Of a DNA stretch of 64,000 bases, positions 34,301 to 45,217 are shown piece after piece. The stretch is from contig NAJO01000073.1 in the NCBI GenBank assembly GCA_002077065.1, positions 1 through 64,000 on the forward strand, written 5' to 3'. The position numbers and the translations under genes are program-made. The DNA comes from Cryoendolithus antarcticus (taxonomy: Eukaryota > Ascomycota > Dothideomycetes > Cladosporiales > Cladosporiaceae). The stretch's first letter is position 1; every line of letters begins with the position of its first letter. Below the pieces are notes generated by a model, which was not told the DNA's origin, did not search any database, and saw only the letters and a program-made list of their open reading frames with translations.

Positions 34301-36480
34301 CTCGTGGCAGCAACTGAGGCTGACAAAGAACCAGGAGCCTAGTCATCTGTTCCGACATAGAGATCTTGTCAATGGCGTGCCCAGACTTGTCGGCTGCCTC
34401 TGCATCAGGGCAGATGGTCCGTACGACCTTATGTAGCTGCGTTCGCCCAGTATTTGACAACACTGCTGCACTGTCTTTCGCCGCAGTCTCGATGTCTTCG
34501 CACCACTGCCATAGCCCACCGGTAACGATACGCGAGATCACCGCAGGATCATTCATGTAAAGCTGCTGAAGCAGCGATGTTGCTTCCTTCTTGATGACTG
34601 GTGATATGCTTTCTGAACAGAGCAGGTACAGTACTGCTTGTGCCCATGCGCTCTGCGCAGATTTCCCGCCTTCCGAAGTGACCAAGCTTGGGGTGACGGC
34701 GCCAAGTGCGCGCGCAAACCACTTGAGGTCATCGTCAATGGTCAGCTTCGAGTACACCCGTGGATTCAACAGGATGGATGGTTTTGGGTCCAGCACGACG
34801 ACCTTCTCACGCATGTTGGCTTTCTTGATGGCGGTATTGCTTTTCAGCTCGGTCGAGATTGGTACCTTCGCCAAGCATATCGCAATTGCTGCATAAGCGA
34901 TAGATGCTTGCCCATTTTGTATTGCGGGTACTGGGTTCGTCATCGCGTCATTGAAGCTTTCGAGTAGTGCGGCAATGCTTGGATCTAACAGAGTTGCAAG
35001 TACGTGCTCTTGAGCAGGCCCGGCTGGGATAGCCCATATCACTTCAGCCAAACGCAACGCCCAGAGACGGCGCATCGGCAAGCGCTTCTCCGCCAATCCT
35101 TTGGTGAAGGCGGCAGCAACGTCTCTGCTGATGCTGGCACCATGCTGAAGCGGTAGTGCCGTGAAGAGAGCGATCGCTGAGATCTGGGCGGCAGCAGCAG
35201 CTTCGTTCGCCTCTTTAGCAACGATCGAAACAAGACACATCGTAATGGTTGCAGCCAGATCTTCCTTTGCCGGTAGAGCTGAGAGCAACTGCACCTGAAT
35301 TGCTCGTTGGTCAGCAGCCGGGACTTTGTTCGCTCTCAATGGAGCTAGTATCTCATCCGCGATCTTTGCTAGATGTGCATCATCGTTACTGCGCCCTGCG
35401 ATCACCACGAAGGTAGTCGCTGCACCAGCACGCACAGTGAGGTTGGTGGATTTGATGTTAGTTAACAGTGGCTTGAGCAAGTGCCCTGCGAGGATCTCGG
35501 ACAAGTCGTAGCTGACCGGAAGTGCGGAGAAGAGCGGACTTGTAAGATCGTTGAGAACAACTTCTGGTGCTCGGAGCAGTGCTTTTTCGATCGTGGGCAC
35601 CATGTCTCGTTTTACGTCCTCAAGCTCGAGGAACGATTCGAAAAAGTCTCGCAGACCTGTCGCGATGTACTCAGGTAGCTGCGACTTCGAGCCAAGAACC
35701 TCTCGCAGCCAGAAATCGATGTAGTCCTTCTTTCGCGCAGCAAGAACGTTGGTGCGATTGGGCAATCGCTTGCACACGCCCGCAATGACACCGAGAGGAA
35801 CAGCATGTTTGGGCGTAGGCGTCGGTCGCTTGGTAGTGAGTAGCTGAACGCACTGCGATACCGCCTCGTCGCCAAACGTTGACTTGAACACGACACGGAA
35901 AGTGCGTCGAGCCACTCGAATGGCAGTCACACGAGTACTCTCTTTTGGACCTGAAGCCAACAAGGTGTCCAGGGCATCAGTCAGGCATTGCATCAGCTTA
36001 GCGCCATATGCGTCCCAAAGTATCTTCTCTCTAGCCGTGTCTTGTATCATCTGCGAGCTCCACCTTACCAGCACGAAGGCGTTACCAGGTGCTATGCTCG
36101 TCTTCTTTGCCTCGTCTTGTATCCGCGTGGCGAAGTCGGAAAGCGCTTCCTTGTGGTCAAGCGACGCTCCCGCTGCAGCCAGGTATTGCTCTGCCGCCTT
36201 TCTTGATCGTGCATCGACATAAAGAGGGTAGGTATCGAAGATGATATCAAGGACTTGGGATAATTGGAAGCGTGAATCACCTATCTACTTGTCAGTAGGT
36301 GGACTTTGCAATTGGGATCGCGGAATATGGCAAGCCTTACCTACCTTCATTCACGAGCTCTTCCTTCAACTGCTGGAGCTCGTGACTCCGTCGTTTTGTT
36401 GAATTTGACAGCAGCACTTTGCGAAGGGCTGCAACATCCCCCAAGGCATGGTCGCCATTCGTGTTCGCCTCATTAGCCAT
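28310..36480 (-). CDS. GCN1: translational activator GCN1 (three exons, 2,683 aa)
   Basis: A very large HEAT-repeat protein that binds ribosomes with Gcn20 and activates the eIF2-alpha kinase Gcn2 under amino-acid starvation. Exons are 36480-36345, 36280-29068 and 29012-28310; the introns are 64 and 55 bp. The length is close to yeast Gcn1. Repeated HEAT units fill the protein. The most conserved part, the eEF3-like and Gcn2-binding region at about genomic 32,500-30,800, is present, for example GTKRKASQIIGSLAHLTERKDL, REGFMSLFIFLPACFGNSFANYL and DDSYRIRLSSVELVGDLLFNLTG. Exon 1 starts MANEANTNGDHALGD. The last exon was recovered from the break in frame after STGLIK and gives SRVVTNHFTKSSVLALNAVL, ending in an acidic EREDEREIW tail. 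It is divergent from the DHX29-type helicase. Confidence 0.95.
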
Positions 36481-36736
36481 ACCGTCCATCAGCCTCATCC
36501 ATGGAATCCTAAGGCATGCAAGATGTTCACGGAGATGAGGACTTTGGTGGAATCACGGTGTCTCCATGTGGATAAAGTCTGTGTGAAGTGACGAAGCTCG
36601 TGTGCACAAAATACTTGACCAAAAGTCTGTACTGCACCGTAACGTGCAAACACGAACATTTCTATTGTTTATATATGGATCCCGAACTCTGAAGGTACTA
36701 CAGACTCACTCTGCCTAGGAAGAACATTTAACCACA
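36481..36736. promoter_or_regulatory. shared divergent promoter, GCN1 and DHX29-type helicase
   Basis: Only 256 bases separate the two divergent start codons, so the promoters must overlap or abut. A TATA-like TTTATATATGG lies at 36668-36678, about 60 bases before the helicase ATG, and could serve that gene. Both genes act in translation control, so co-regulation is plausible but not shown. Confidence 0.45.
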
Positions 36737-39700
36737 ATGCCCGGAGGCAAAGTGAAGAAGAAGAAGCCTGCAGCAAATCCAGCAAGGGGCGTTGCCACAA
36801 CATCGATCGCATCCAAGGCGAAACCGCTGGAGAAGCCAGACGAGATCAGCAGTATCGCAGTCTCCGGCGTGAACACTCCGGATCAGATCGTCCCACCCGT
36901 AGTTGGCAATAAGGCCGTCGTCACCAACGTTAATGGTGATCGAGAACTTCATGAATTAAGTCCAGAAGAACTCGAAGCCCGACTGGAACTGTCCGAACTC
37001 CAAGCGTTCGTTGAGAATCATGGCAGCAAAGTCAGGAAGGAGTCATCACGACAGGTCACTCGTCTGCAGACGGAGAAGCGGCTCCTACGTGGTCAAGCTG
37101 ACCATCTGTCCGTCAAAGACTGGCTTCCCGAGGAGTTGATATTGCACATCCTTGATCTGGTCTCGGCTCCGACTGGACAAGCAACGTCTGCCATACAAGG
37201 CCGTCCTTTGCCTAAAGGCGACGAGCTACTTTCAAAGGTGTGGCAATTGCGAACGACCTTACTTGGTCTTGATCTACAGGCTAGCCGAGTTAGCGAGGCA
37301 GTCGCTCACGTGCTCTCTCAATCCACGGTCAGTAGTACTGACCAGGCTTGGGGAGTCACAGAGTGTCTGGAATGGCTGGCATGGAACTGCAACGACGAAG
37401 AGCTGCATGAGTACGAATATGTGACTCCCAAATCCATCGTCGCCGCTCCCGAGCCCGAGGAAGTTACGCCGCGGCCCACAAATGGTCATGCACAGGGACC
37501 CATCCATCAATGTTTGACAGCCGATCGAGGCGACGATGATGATGGCGGCGACGACGTTGCAGTATCAGACATCGAGAGTGATCTGGAGCCCGACGAGCTC
37601 ATCTCGGTGTATCTGCGAACGAAGACCAGATTGTTCGAGATAAACCCAGAGTCCCAGCTACCTGCTACAGCTCGGAGACGACCACAATCAAGGCAGCTAA
37701 ACGGCGGTGCAAAAAATCGCCCGAGTCGGGCAGAAGTCAAGCTGCAGCAGCGGCTGCAGAAGATCGAGCGTGATCTGTTGTTTGACAGCTATATTGGCGA
37801 GTCGCAATGGCTCGAGAAGCAGTCAGAGCTGATGCGCGAGTACCTCGAGAGGCGGAAATGGCAGCTGGACCAGGACCAGCAGGCTACGAATGGTCATGCG
37901 AATTATCAAAGTCCATCGCAGAAAAGTACGTCGCCACCTGACGGTGTCAACGACGCAGCGGAACGACTTGGCCAAGCTATGCTCGACGAAAATGCTGATG
38001 CTAGTGACGATGATCTTCTTGGCGGTATGTTCAGTGCCCTGAATGGCGACGGCGTGACTGCTGCATCAGCTAGCAGAGCCCAAGATGTAGTCGCATCTGA
38101 GAACGTAACGATCCGTGATCTGGGCAAGATTGCGGGCATGAGTCCGAAACGTGTGCTAGAAGAGGCATGCAAAGCTCGAGATTCTCGGGCAAAGCTGGTG
38201 TACAAGCTCATCTCACCCACCACCTTCACAAGTCGACACTCGGTTATGATTACGTGGTCGAAGGATGCCGAACCTGTCGAGTCGATCCTCGACGCACTCA
38301 CTGTAGATACTCGAGGACTTCGTACGACAATCAGCATGATGAAGGAAGCCACGCCCGACACTGCGCAGTCCGAAGCATACGTTGCTACAGCCGCACTGTT
38401 CTTGGTCTTCTCTGGCTCCTCGAAGGAAGAAAAAGCCCACTTGAGGCTTCCGCCGGCTTTGCGAGACCTTTGGGACGAGTTCGCGCAACAGAAGCGAGAC
38501 GTTGCTGACCTCGTCGACCGAGAGACTGTCAAGGAAGTCAGGGACCTGATCGAAGCCAATGTTCGCTCACCAGTTGACGACGAGGACTACGATGAGATAG
38601 TGTTCAATCCGGCCATCCGGCGACTCAATGGCGCAAGCAGTGGTACATCGACGCCACCGTCGCGACAAGAGCTCCAGACGAACGCTACCGATGATCAGTC
38701 CGCCTCACTAAAAGCAATGTGGGCCGGCAAGAATTCGACTACAGCTTATCAGCGGATGCTACTCGCACGCAAGACCCTGCCCATGTTTCAATTCCGAGCT
38801 GATGCACTTGACACGATTCACAAAAACCCGATCACCATTCTTTGTGGCGAGACAGGCTGCGGCAAGAGCACTCAACTGCCAGCCTTCATACTCGAACATG
38901 AGCTGTCTCAAGGCAGACACTGCAAGATCTATTGCACGGAGCCGCGCCGTATCTCTGCGATATCACTAGCACAGCGCGTAAGCGAGGAGATGGGTGAGCG
39001 GAAAGGCGATGTTGGAACTTCGCGATCGCTCGTCGGGTACGCCATTAGACTTGAAGCGCAGACGACGGCGAGTACGAGACTAGTGTATGCTACTGTAGGG
39101 ATTGTGCTGCGCATGCTGGAGAGTGCCAAGGGCCTCGACGAGATCACGCATCTTGTACTCGATGAGGTAGGTCACTCCCGTAAAATTTGCCGATGTGAGT
39201 TGCTAACGACTTGCAGGTGCACGAGCGCTCTATCGACACCGATTTTCTGCTGATCGTCCTCCGCTCCCTCATGCTGAAACGTCCAGATCTCAAGGTCGTT
39301 CTCATGAGTGCAACAGTGGACGCACAAAAGTTTTCCAGGTACCTCGACAATGCTCCAATCATCATCGTGCCAGGTCGAACATTTCCTGTGCAAGCCATGT
39401 ACCTCGAAGACGCCATTGAGCTGACCGGCCACACGAAGGAGGATGCCTCAGCTCGAGCGCCTGGTGGTGACGACAACGACGACGCGGATGGCGATGCGAA
39501 GAGCAAGTCGGATGATGTCGCGAAGCTCACGACCTACAGCAAGAGGACACGAACTACGCTCGCTAACTACGATGAGTATCGGATCGACTACAGCCTCATC
39601 GTAAAGATCATCGAAAAGGTGTCGTTCTCGGACGAGTACAAGAGTTTCAGTCAAGCCGTCTTGGTTTTCATGCCCGGTATCGCAGAGATCAGACAGCTGA

Positions 39701-41214
39701 ACGACATGCTGCAAGGCCATCCTTCCTTCCGGCAAGGATGGCGGATACAGCCACTCCACTCGACATTCTCGAGCGAAGATCAGCAAGCGGCTTTCGAGGT
39801 GCCCACGAATGGCGAGCGGAAGATAGTCATCGCGACCAATATTGCTGAGACGGGTATCACGATACCCGACGTGACATGCGTGATCGACACCGGTAAGCAC
39901 AAGGAAATGCGCTTCGATGAGAAGCGGCAGATGTCACGGTTGATTCAGTCCTTCATCGCGAGAGCCAACGCTAAGCAGCGTCGCGGCCGGGCTGGTCGTG
40001 TGCAGGAAGGCATCTGCTTTCATCTGTTCACCAAGCATCGACATGACGAGATGATGGCTGAAGCTCAGGTGCCTGAGATGCTGCGCCTGTCCTTGCAGGA
40101 TCTCGTCATGCGAGTCAAGATCTGCAAGCTCGGAGACATCGAGCTCGCGCTATCACAGGCTCTGGATCCGCCTTCGAGCAAGAACATTCGGCGCGCTATT
40201 GATGCACTCATCGAAGTCGACGCCCTGACATCGAGGGAAGAGCTCACGCCACTCGGCCAGCAGCTCGCAAAGCTTCCACTCGATGCTCAACTCGGCAAGC
40301 TAGTCCTACTTGGCAGCATTTACGGCGGTCTCGACTTCGCCCTCACCATAGCCGCTACCCTCTCCTCGAAATCACCCTTCCTCTCCCCCATGAATGCCAA
40401 GAAGCAGGCCGATACTGTCCGTCTCGGCTTCAAGCGCGGCGACTCAGATCTACTTACAGTCTACAACGCCTACCAAACATGGCGCCGCATCTGCACAACC
40501 CCAGGCCAGTCAGAGTACACCTTCTGCAACAAGAACTTTCTCTCGCCGCAGAACCTCGCAAACATCGAGGATCTGAAAGCACAACTACTCTCCTCTCTCT
40601 CGGAAACAGGCTTCGTCTCCCTTTCGCCGGAAGACCGTCAAGCACTTGCCCGCATGCGCCACAACACCCGGCAACGCAGCTTCGTGACACTTCCGCTGCT
40701 GTACACCCGCGCAGAACCCAACGACGATCTCCTGAACGCCATCACAGCCTGGTCCTTCTACCCCAAACTCGCCAAGCGGGACGGCAAAGGTTGGCGCAAC
40801 GTCGCTAACGCTCAATCTCTTGGCCTGCACCCAACGTCAATCAACAAGTCCCTCCCATCCAACTCGCCGATCCAATACCTTTCCTACTATAGCATCATGC
40901 AATCAGCCTCCCGCTTCACGAATGCACAAGAGATGAGTCCAGTCTCGGATTTTGCGCTGGTGTTGATGGCTGGCGATGCAGTATTCAATATGTACGCTGG
41001 AGTTATTGTGGTTGATGGGAATCGATTGAGGTTTAAGGTCAGGGATTGGAGGAGCATGTATGTCATCAAGGTGTTGAGGGGGAAGTGCAGGGAGGTGCTG
41101 GCGAGGTTGTTGAAGAATCCGGGGAGGGATGTTGGGGTGGGGATGAGGGCCTGGATGGAGGTTTTTGAGAGGGTGTTTGCTAGGGAGGGGAGGGTGAGGG
41201 TTGCTGGGGCATGA
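36737..41214 (+). CDS. DEAH-box RNA helicase, DHX29/YLR419W type (two exons, 1,475 aa)
   Basis: A large DExH helicase probably acting with ribosomes in translation. Exons are 36737-39166 and 39217-41214; the 50-bp intron falls inside the DEVH box in phase 0. The N-terminal 650 residues are specific to this family: a basic MPGGKVKKKKPA start, LSPEELEARLELSELQAFV, and acidic stretches (DDDDGGDD). The core has GETGCGKST at 704-712, EPRRISA, DEVHERS at 809-815, LMSATVDAQKFS, FMPGIAEI, TNIAETGITIPDV and QRRGRAGR. A winged-helix/ratchet region and an OB-like C-terminal domain follow (FALVLMAGDAVFNMYAGVIVVDG). The length and N-terminus fit DHX29 or yeast YLR419W better than splicing DEAH proteins. 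DHX57 is a possible alternative. Confidence 0.9.
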
Positions 41215-41713
41215 TGTATCAATCCACTGAGACGGTGTCGAATGTCGGTAGTGCGGTGGTGAACGATCAGTGGACTGTCGGACAGCCAGTACCTGGCAAT
41301 GATAATAATAATGCCACTATTGAATACGATGACTTCTTTGTTGTCGGCAGACAATGATCATCCTCTGTGCTTCCGCGCATGTAGAGGACTGCCGAATGAC
41401 TGACGCCACCATGTGACAGCTTGCACTGTGCGATTTTTACCAGTACCGGACTTCGACACAGCATCTCATCTCCTCCCCGCGGGGACATCATCACTCTCTC
41501 GATTCAGATCTTGCGCCTTCCGTGTTGTGTTCTTTGACGTCTCCGCATTCACCACGATGAAGTATTCTTAGCCCGGAGGCGCATCGCCCACGACTCCGCC
41601 GCAGTAGTCAGCACAGCAGACTGCGCCTGGTCGCAGCTATAGTCCGAACAACTGCGATATACCCTAACACCACTCCGCATCGATAGTCGACACTTCCAGT
41701 AACGTCCCCCACC
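41215..41713. other. intergenic, promoter of the FKBP-STIMATE gene
   Basis: About 500 bases between two genes on the same strand. It should hold the helicase 3' UTR and the promoter of the next gene. No coding frame is convincing. Confidence 0.45.
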
Positions 41714-43247
41714 ATGCTGGCCCTCACCCTACTCCCCCTCCCACTCCTCGCCCTCCTCCTCGACCTCCCCCTGCCCATCTCCGCCTCCCCATCCCCCGAT
41801 CTAGGCATCAACACCACCTTAAAAGTCACCTGCTCCCGCCCCACGCAGTCCGGCGACAAGCTCTCGATTAACTATCGCGGCCGCCTCCAAAGTACAGGCG
41901 CCGAATTCGACAACTCCTACGATCGCGGCTCGCCCTTCAAATTCACCCTTGGCGCCGGCGAAGTCATAGCAGGATGGGACCAAGGGCTCCTAGATATGTG
42001 TCCGGGCGAGGAGAGGGAGCTGACGATACCGCCAGAGTTGGGGTATGGAAGTCGAGGAATGAGGACTATACCCGCGGGGAGTACGTTGGTGTTTGAGACT
42101 GCGCTGGTGGAGATTGTGGGCGTGGTGCAGGAGGAAGTGGAACAGGGGACGAAACCGGAGGAGGATGAGGGCGCTGTGTTCGGCATCGCTACTGCGCCGG
42201 CCAGTCCGCCTGCAACGGCTACGCCGGTCATTGGAGTAGAGGATACCAAAGGGAACCCGGACAATCACCAGCAACCTCAGGACGGGAACGGGGAGTGTCA
42301 GCTCCTCGGACCTTTCGCGCTGATCGTCCAAGGCGCGCTTGGAGGCATGGCTCTGCTGGCACTAGTCTACAAGCGCTTTCGCGAGAGCCCCAAACGGCCT
42401 TGGAAGATCTGGTTCTTTGATGCGTCGAAGCAGGTTCTGGGCTCAATGCTGCTGCACGTCATAAACCTCTTCATGAGCATGCTTGGTGCTGGTGACCTTG
42501 GGAGCAAATCCGCGACCGCAGCTGCGACAACAGATGCTGCTGGAGGACAGCCGAACCCGTGTTCCTTCTACATCTTGAACCTGGGCATAGACGTACGTCC
42601 TCCCTTTCCTTGCTCCCCTCTCCTCACTCATACTGACACTCGCATCACAGACCACCATCGGCGTCCCAGTCCTCTACGTCCTCCTCAAACTCTTCCACTC
42701 CCTCTACTCCTACACCCCTCTCGCCTCTCCCCCGGAATCCATAAAGTCCGGGCACTACGGCCAACCACCCAAACTCTCCTGGTACCTTAAACAACTCTTA
42801 ATCTACTTCACCGGCCTAATCTTCATGAAACTCTTCGTCTGGTTCCTCTTCGCAGCCCTGCCCTGGCTGCCCTGGGTAGGAGACTGGGCGCTGCGTTGGA
42901 CAGAGGGCGACGAGGGCTTACAGATCGCCTTCACGATGTTTTTGTTTCCGTTGGCGATGAATATTGTGCAGTATTATGTTATTGATGGGTTTATTATGGA
43001 GAAGAAGAAGGGAGAAGACGGAGAGGGAGGCAAGTATCAGCAGGTCGAGGGGGATGAGGAGGAGGGCGAGGGCGAGGGGAGTGCGGCTGGGAGTCGGACC
43101 GTTGTGGGGGATGAGGCGGAGGAAGATGTGAGGCGGAAGACGGATGTGGATGGTGAGGAAGATCTGGTGGAGGCGGATACGACGCCTATACCGCATAGTA
43201 ACGGCGAGGGCAGTGGAGGCAGGAGTAGTCCAAAGAAAGTGGATTGA
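41714..43247 (+). CDS. secreted-type FKBP prolyl isomerase fused to a STIMATE-like membrane protein (491 aa)
   Basis: Exons are 41714-42592 and 42651-43247; the 58-bp intron in phase 0 joins LNLGID to TTIGVPVLYV. Residues 1-24 are a Leu/Pro-rich signal peptide. Residues 30-140 are an FKBP domain of the ER (FKBP2) type with ligand-pocket residues Y54, F65, D66, F75, V84-I85, W88, Y111 and F127 all present, so it should be active. A Pro/Thr/Asp linker (about 140-193) leads into CQLLGPFALIVQGALGGMALLALVYKRF, WKIWFFDASKQVLGSMLLHVINLFMSM and further hydrophobic segments, the pattern of STIMATE/TMEM110 (yeast YPL162C) proteins. The tail is acidic and ends -KKVD, a KKXX di-lysine. No stop and no usable ATG lie in the linker, so the STIMATE part cannot be a separate simple gene. 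Confidence 0.85.
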
Positions 43248-43291
43248 GCGTCTGGATAGCAATGCATACGTGCCGTTGGGTATATACATGA

Positions 43292-45172
43292 TCATACAAC
43301 ATGCTCCCTCTTAAAACTCCCTTGAACCGGCACTTTAGAGATCCTCAGCCCCGGAACGAGATCTCGCTCCTGCATCTTCGTCTCGTACGCTACCAGCTTT
43401 GCCCTCCGCTCGGCGTACACTTCGTGACATCTTCCTACTAGCGGCAGCAGAAGTGAGAACTCACCTTCGAGCGGCTGACCTTGTGCGCGCGCTCCGTCGT
43501 AGGCTTCCATTGAGGCTGTGAGATCCTCGGACAAGGCTTGCAGCGTTGTCAGTATGTGCCTGATAGCCGTGACTCTGGCGCCTAAGTCGTTGTCGGGTTT
43601 CGCAGGGTCTTCGAGACATAGCAAGTAAGGCTGGAGAAGCGACGTGCGGGCCAATCGTTCGCGCGGAGTAGTCCTTCCCATTGTGAAGCGTGTTCCGTTC
43701 GTAGCGGTCGACGAAACTGGATCGATCTTCGAGAATATTTCGGGAGGTCGGACGGCTAGACCGTGAGTCTCGGTGTCAAAGGTAGCGAAGAAGGAGAGGA
43801 AATGCTGGAGCTGCGAAGCTGCCGAAGGACTATTGGTCGACGTAGTCGAAGGCTGCAGCAGTGGGGCGAAGAGCATATGCATCGCACCATAAGCGCTGAT
43901 ACCGCCTACAAAGGGGTCGATGAAACCACGCATGCCCAGCATCGTTCGTACGACGGCGTACAGTTGTCGCGCGTTGGGGACACTTTCCAGATACTCAATA
44001 GTCATCTTATTCTTCTCCGCGTGCTCATCCCCAGCGATGACCTGCACATCGACACCACTCTCGGCGTGCTGCGCAGTCATGATAGGGAACTTGCCACCAC
44101 GGAAGACGGTGCACATGTACTCGTTCTCGGCGACGATGTCGTTGTAGAGTCGCTGCAACGGGCTGTACATAGCGCCACCTGTGTGAACACCCTTTCTCCC
44201 CACTCCGACGTCGATGTCCGAGAAAGGCAGAGCTGTGCCAGTCGTCATCGACCCGAAAACGAAGTACCTACCACTCGTTCCTTTGAGGACTGGCTTCAGC
44301 TTATCGATCGTGTGCGCGAGGACCCTCTCGCGCGCCTTGCTCTCTGTTCTTGTCAAGAAGATGTGGGCAGCAAAGCGACGGATCTCTTCGTCCAGCAGCT
44401 GCGACGCTGTGAGATTTCTCCGCTCCTTGAAGCGCAGGGCCCACGGCACAGGTAGAGACTCTTCCAAAGGGCTCTCCTGCGGATCCACGACCAGCGGGAC
44501 ATATGCCAGCCACCGCTTCGCTTCCTCCAAGGCTTTCGGGTCCCGCTTGCTATCTTGCTGAAGGTCCTTTGACCGCCTGACAATGTTCATCATGTAGGGT
44601 ACCCAACCGGATGCTGAGGTGGTCTTTCGTTGCGTGGTCCTGCTGATTCTAGGGCCTCTGTCCGGGATATAAGATTCATCGCCGTCTCCTTCCTGCGACC
44701 CAGCATGCTGGTCATGATCTTCGCCTAGCAGGCCTTCATACGTGTCGAAGCGCTCTTTCGTGGCATCCTTGCCTGCTGCGCCAGCTGCATTTGATGAAGC
44801 TTGCTCAGGAATACTGGCATGACTGCTATGCAGCGCTCTTATTTGTCGCCGATTGGCGATGGTGTGCGGACAGCTTGCGATTTTACACCGTGACCTGTCG
44901 GAGTGATACCGTGCCCTGGCGTGAGAGCGCTGTTGACATCCATATCCCACACTGTACGCGTTGCGGAATGTCGCTTTCAATGCTGCTGCTGCATTGAAGG
45001 CATTCCCAGAGTGGCATCGTGCGGTGAGATGCACCACTGGATGTATCATGGCATGCTGGGCATGTGATAAAGAGAGTTTGGGACGATGCACGTGAGCTGA
45101 GAGCGAAGTGAAGTGACTGAGTCTTGGCACTGGGACTAGTAGACGCGCAAGACGGGCATGGAGTGATGACAT
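43292..45172 (-). CDS. Cid1/Trf-type nucleotidyltransferase, probably mitochondrial (626 aa)
   Basis: A template-independent RNA nucleotidyltransferase (poly(A)- or poly(U)-polymerase-like). The catalytic signature is F-G-S-M-T-T-G-T-A-L-P-F-S-D319-I-D321-V, with the third carboxylate D375 in GVDVQVI; all three are intact. A PAP-associated region follows (GMRGFIDPFVGGISAYGAMHMLFAPLL). The N-terminus is Arg/Ser/His rich with few acids (MSSLHARLARLLVPVPRLSHF) and reads as a mitochondrial presequence. Between about 60 and 190 the protein is low complexity. In the mitochondrion it would extend RNA 3' ends; the nucleotide cannot be told from sequence alone. Single exon. The stop lies 44 bases from that of the convergent FKBP-STIMATE gene. 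Confidence 0.82.
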   Translation of the reverse strand: MSSLHARLARLLVPVPRLSHFTSLSAHVHRPKLSLSHAQHAMIHPVVHLTARCHSGNAFNAAAALKATFRNAYSVGYGCQQRSHARARYHSDRSRCKIASCPHTIANRRQIRALHSSHASIPEQASSNAAGAAGKDATKERFDTYEGLLGEDHDQHAGSQEGDGDESYIPDRGPRISRTTQRKTTSASGWVPYMMNIVRRSKDLQQDSKRDPKALEEAKRWLAYVPLVVDPQESPLEESLPVPWALRFKERRNLTASQLLDEEIRRFAAHIFLTRTESKARERVLAHTIDKLKPVLKGTSGRYFVFGSMTTGTALPFSDIDVGVGRKGVHTGGAMYSPLQRLYNDIVAENEYMCTVFRGGKFPIMTAQHAESGVDVQVIAGDEHAEKNKMTIEYLESVPNARQLYAVVRTMLGMRGFIDPFVGGISAYGAMHMLFAPLLQPSTTSTNSPSAASQLQHFLSFFATFDTETHGLAVRPPEIFSKIDPVSSTATNGTRFTMGRTTPRERLARTSLLQPYLLCLEDPAKPDNDLGARVTAIRHILTTLQALSEDLTASMEAYDGARAQGQPLEGEFSLLLPLVGRCHEVYAERRAKLVAYETKMQERDLVPGLRISKVPVQGSFKREHVV

Positions 45173-45217
45173 ATATGGTGATAAGACTCAAGGTCGTGCG
45201 TTTCTTGAAGGGGCTAC

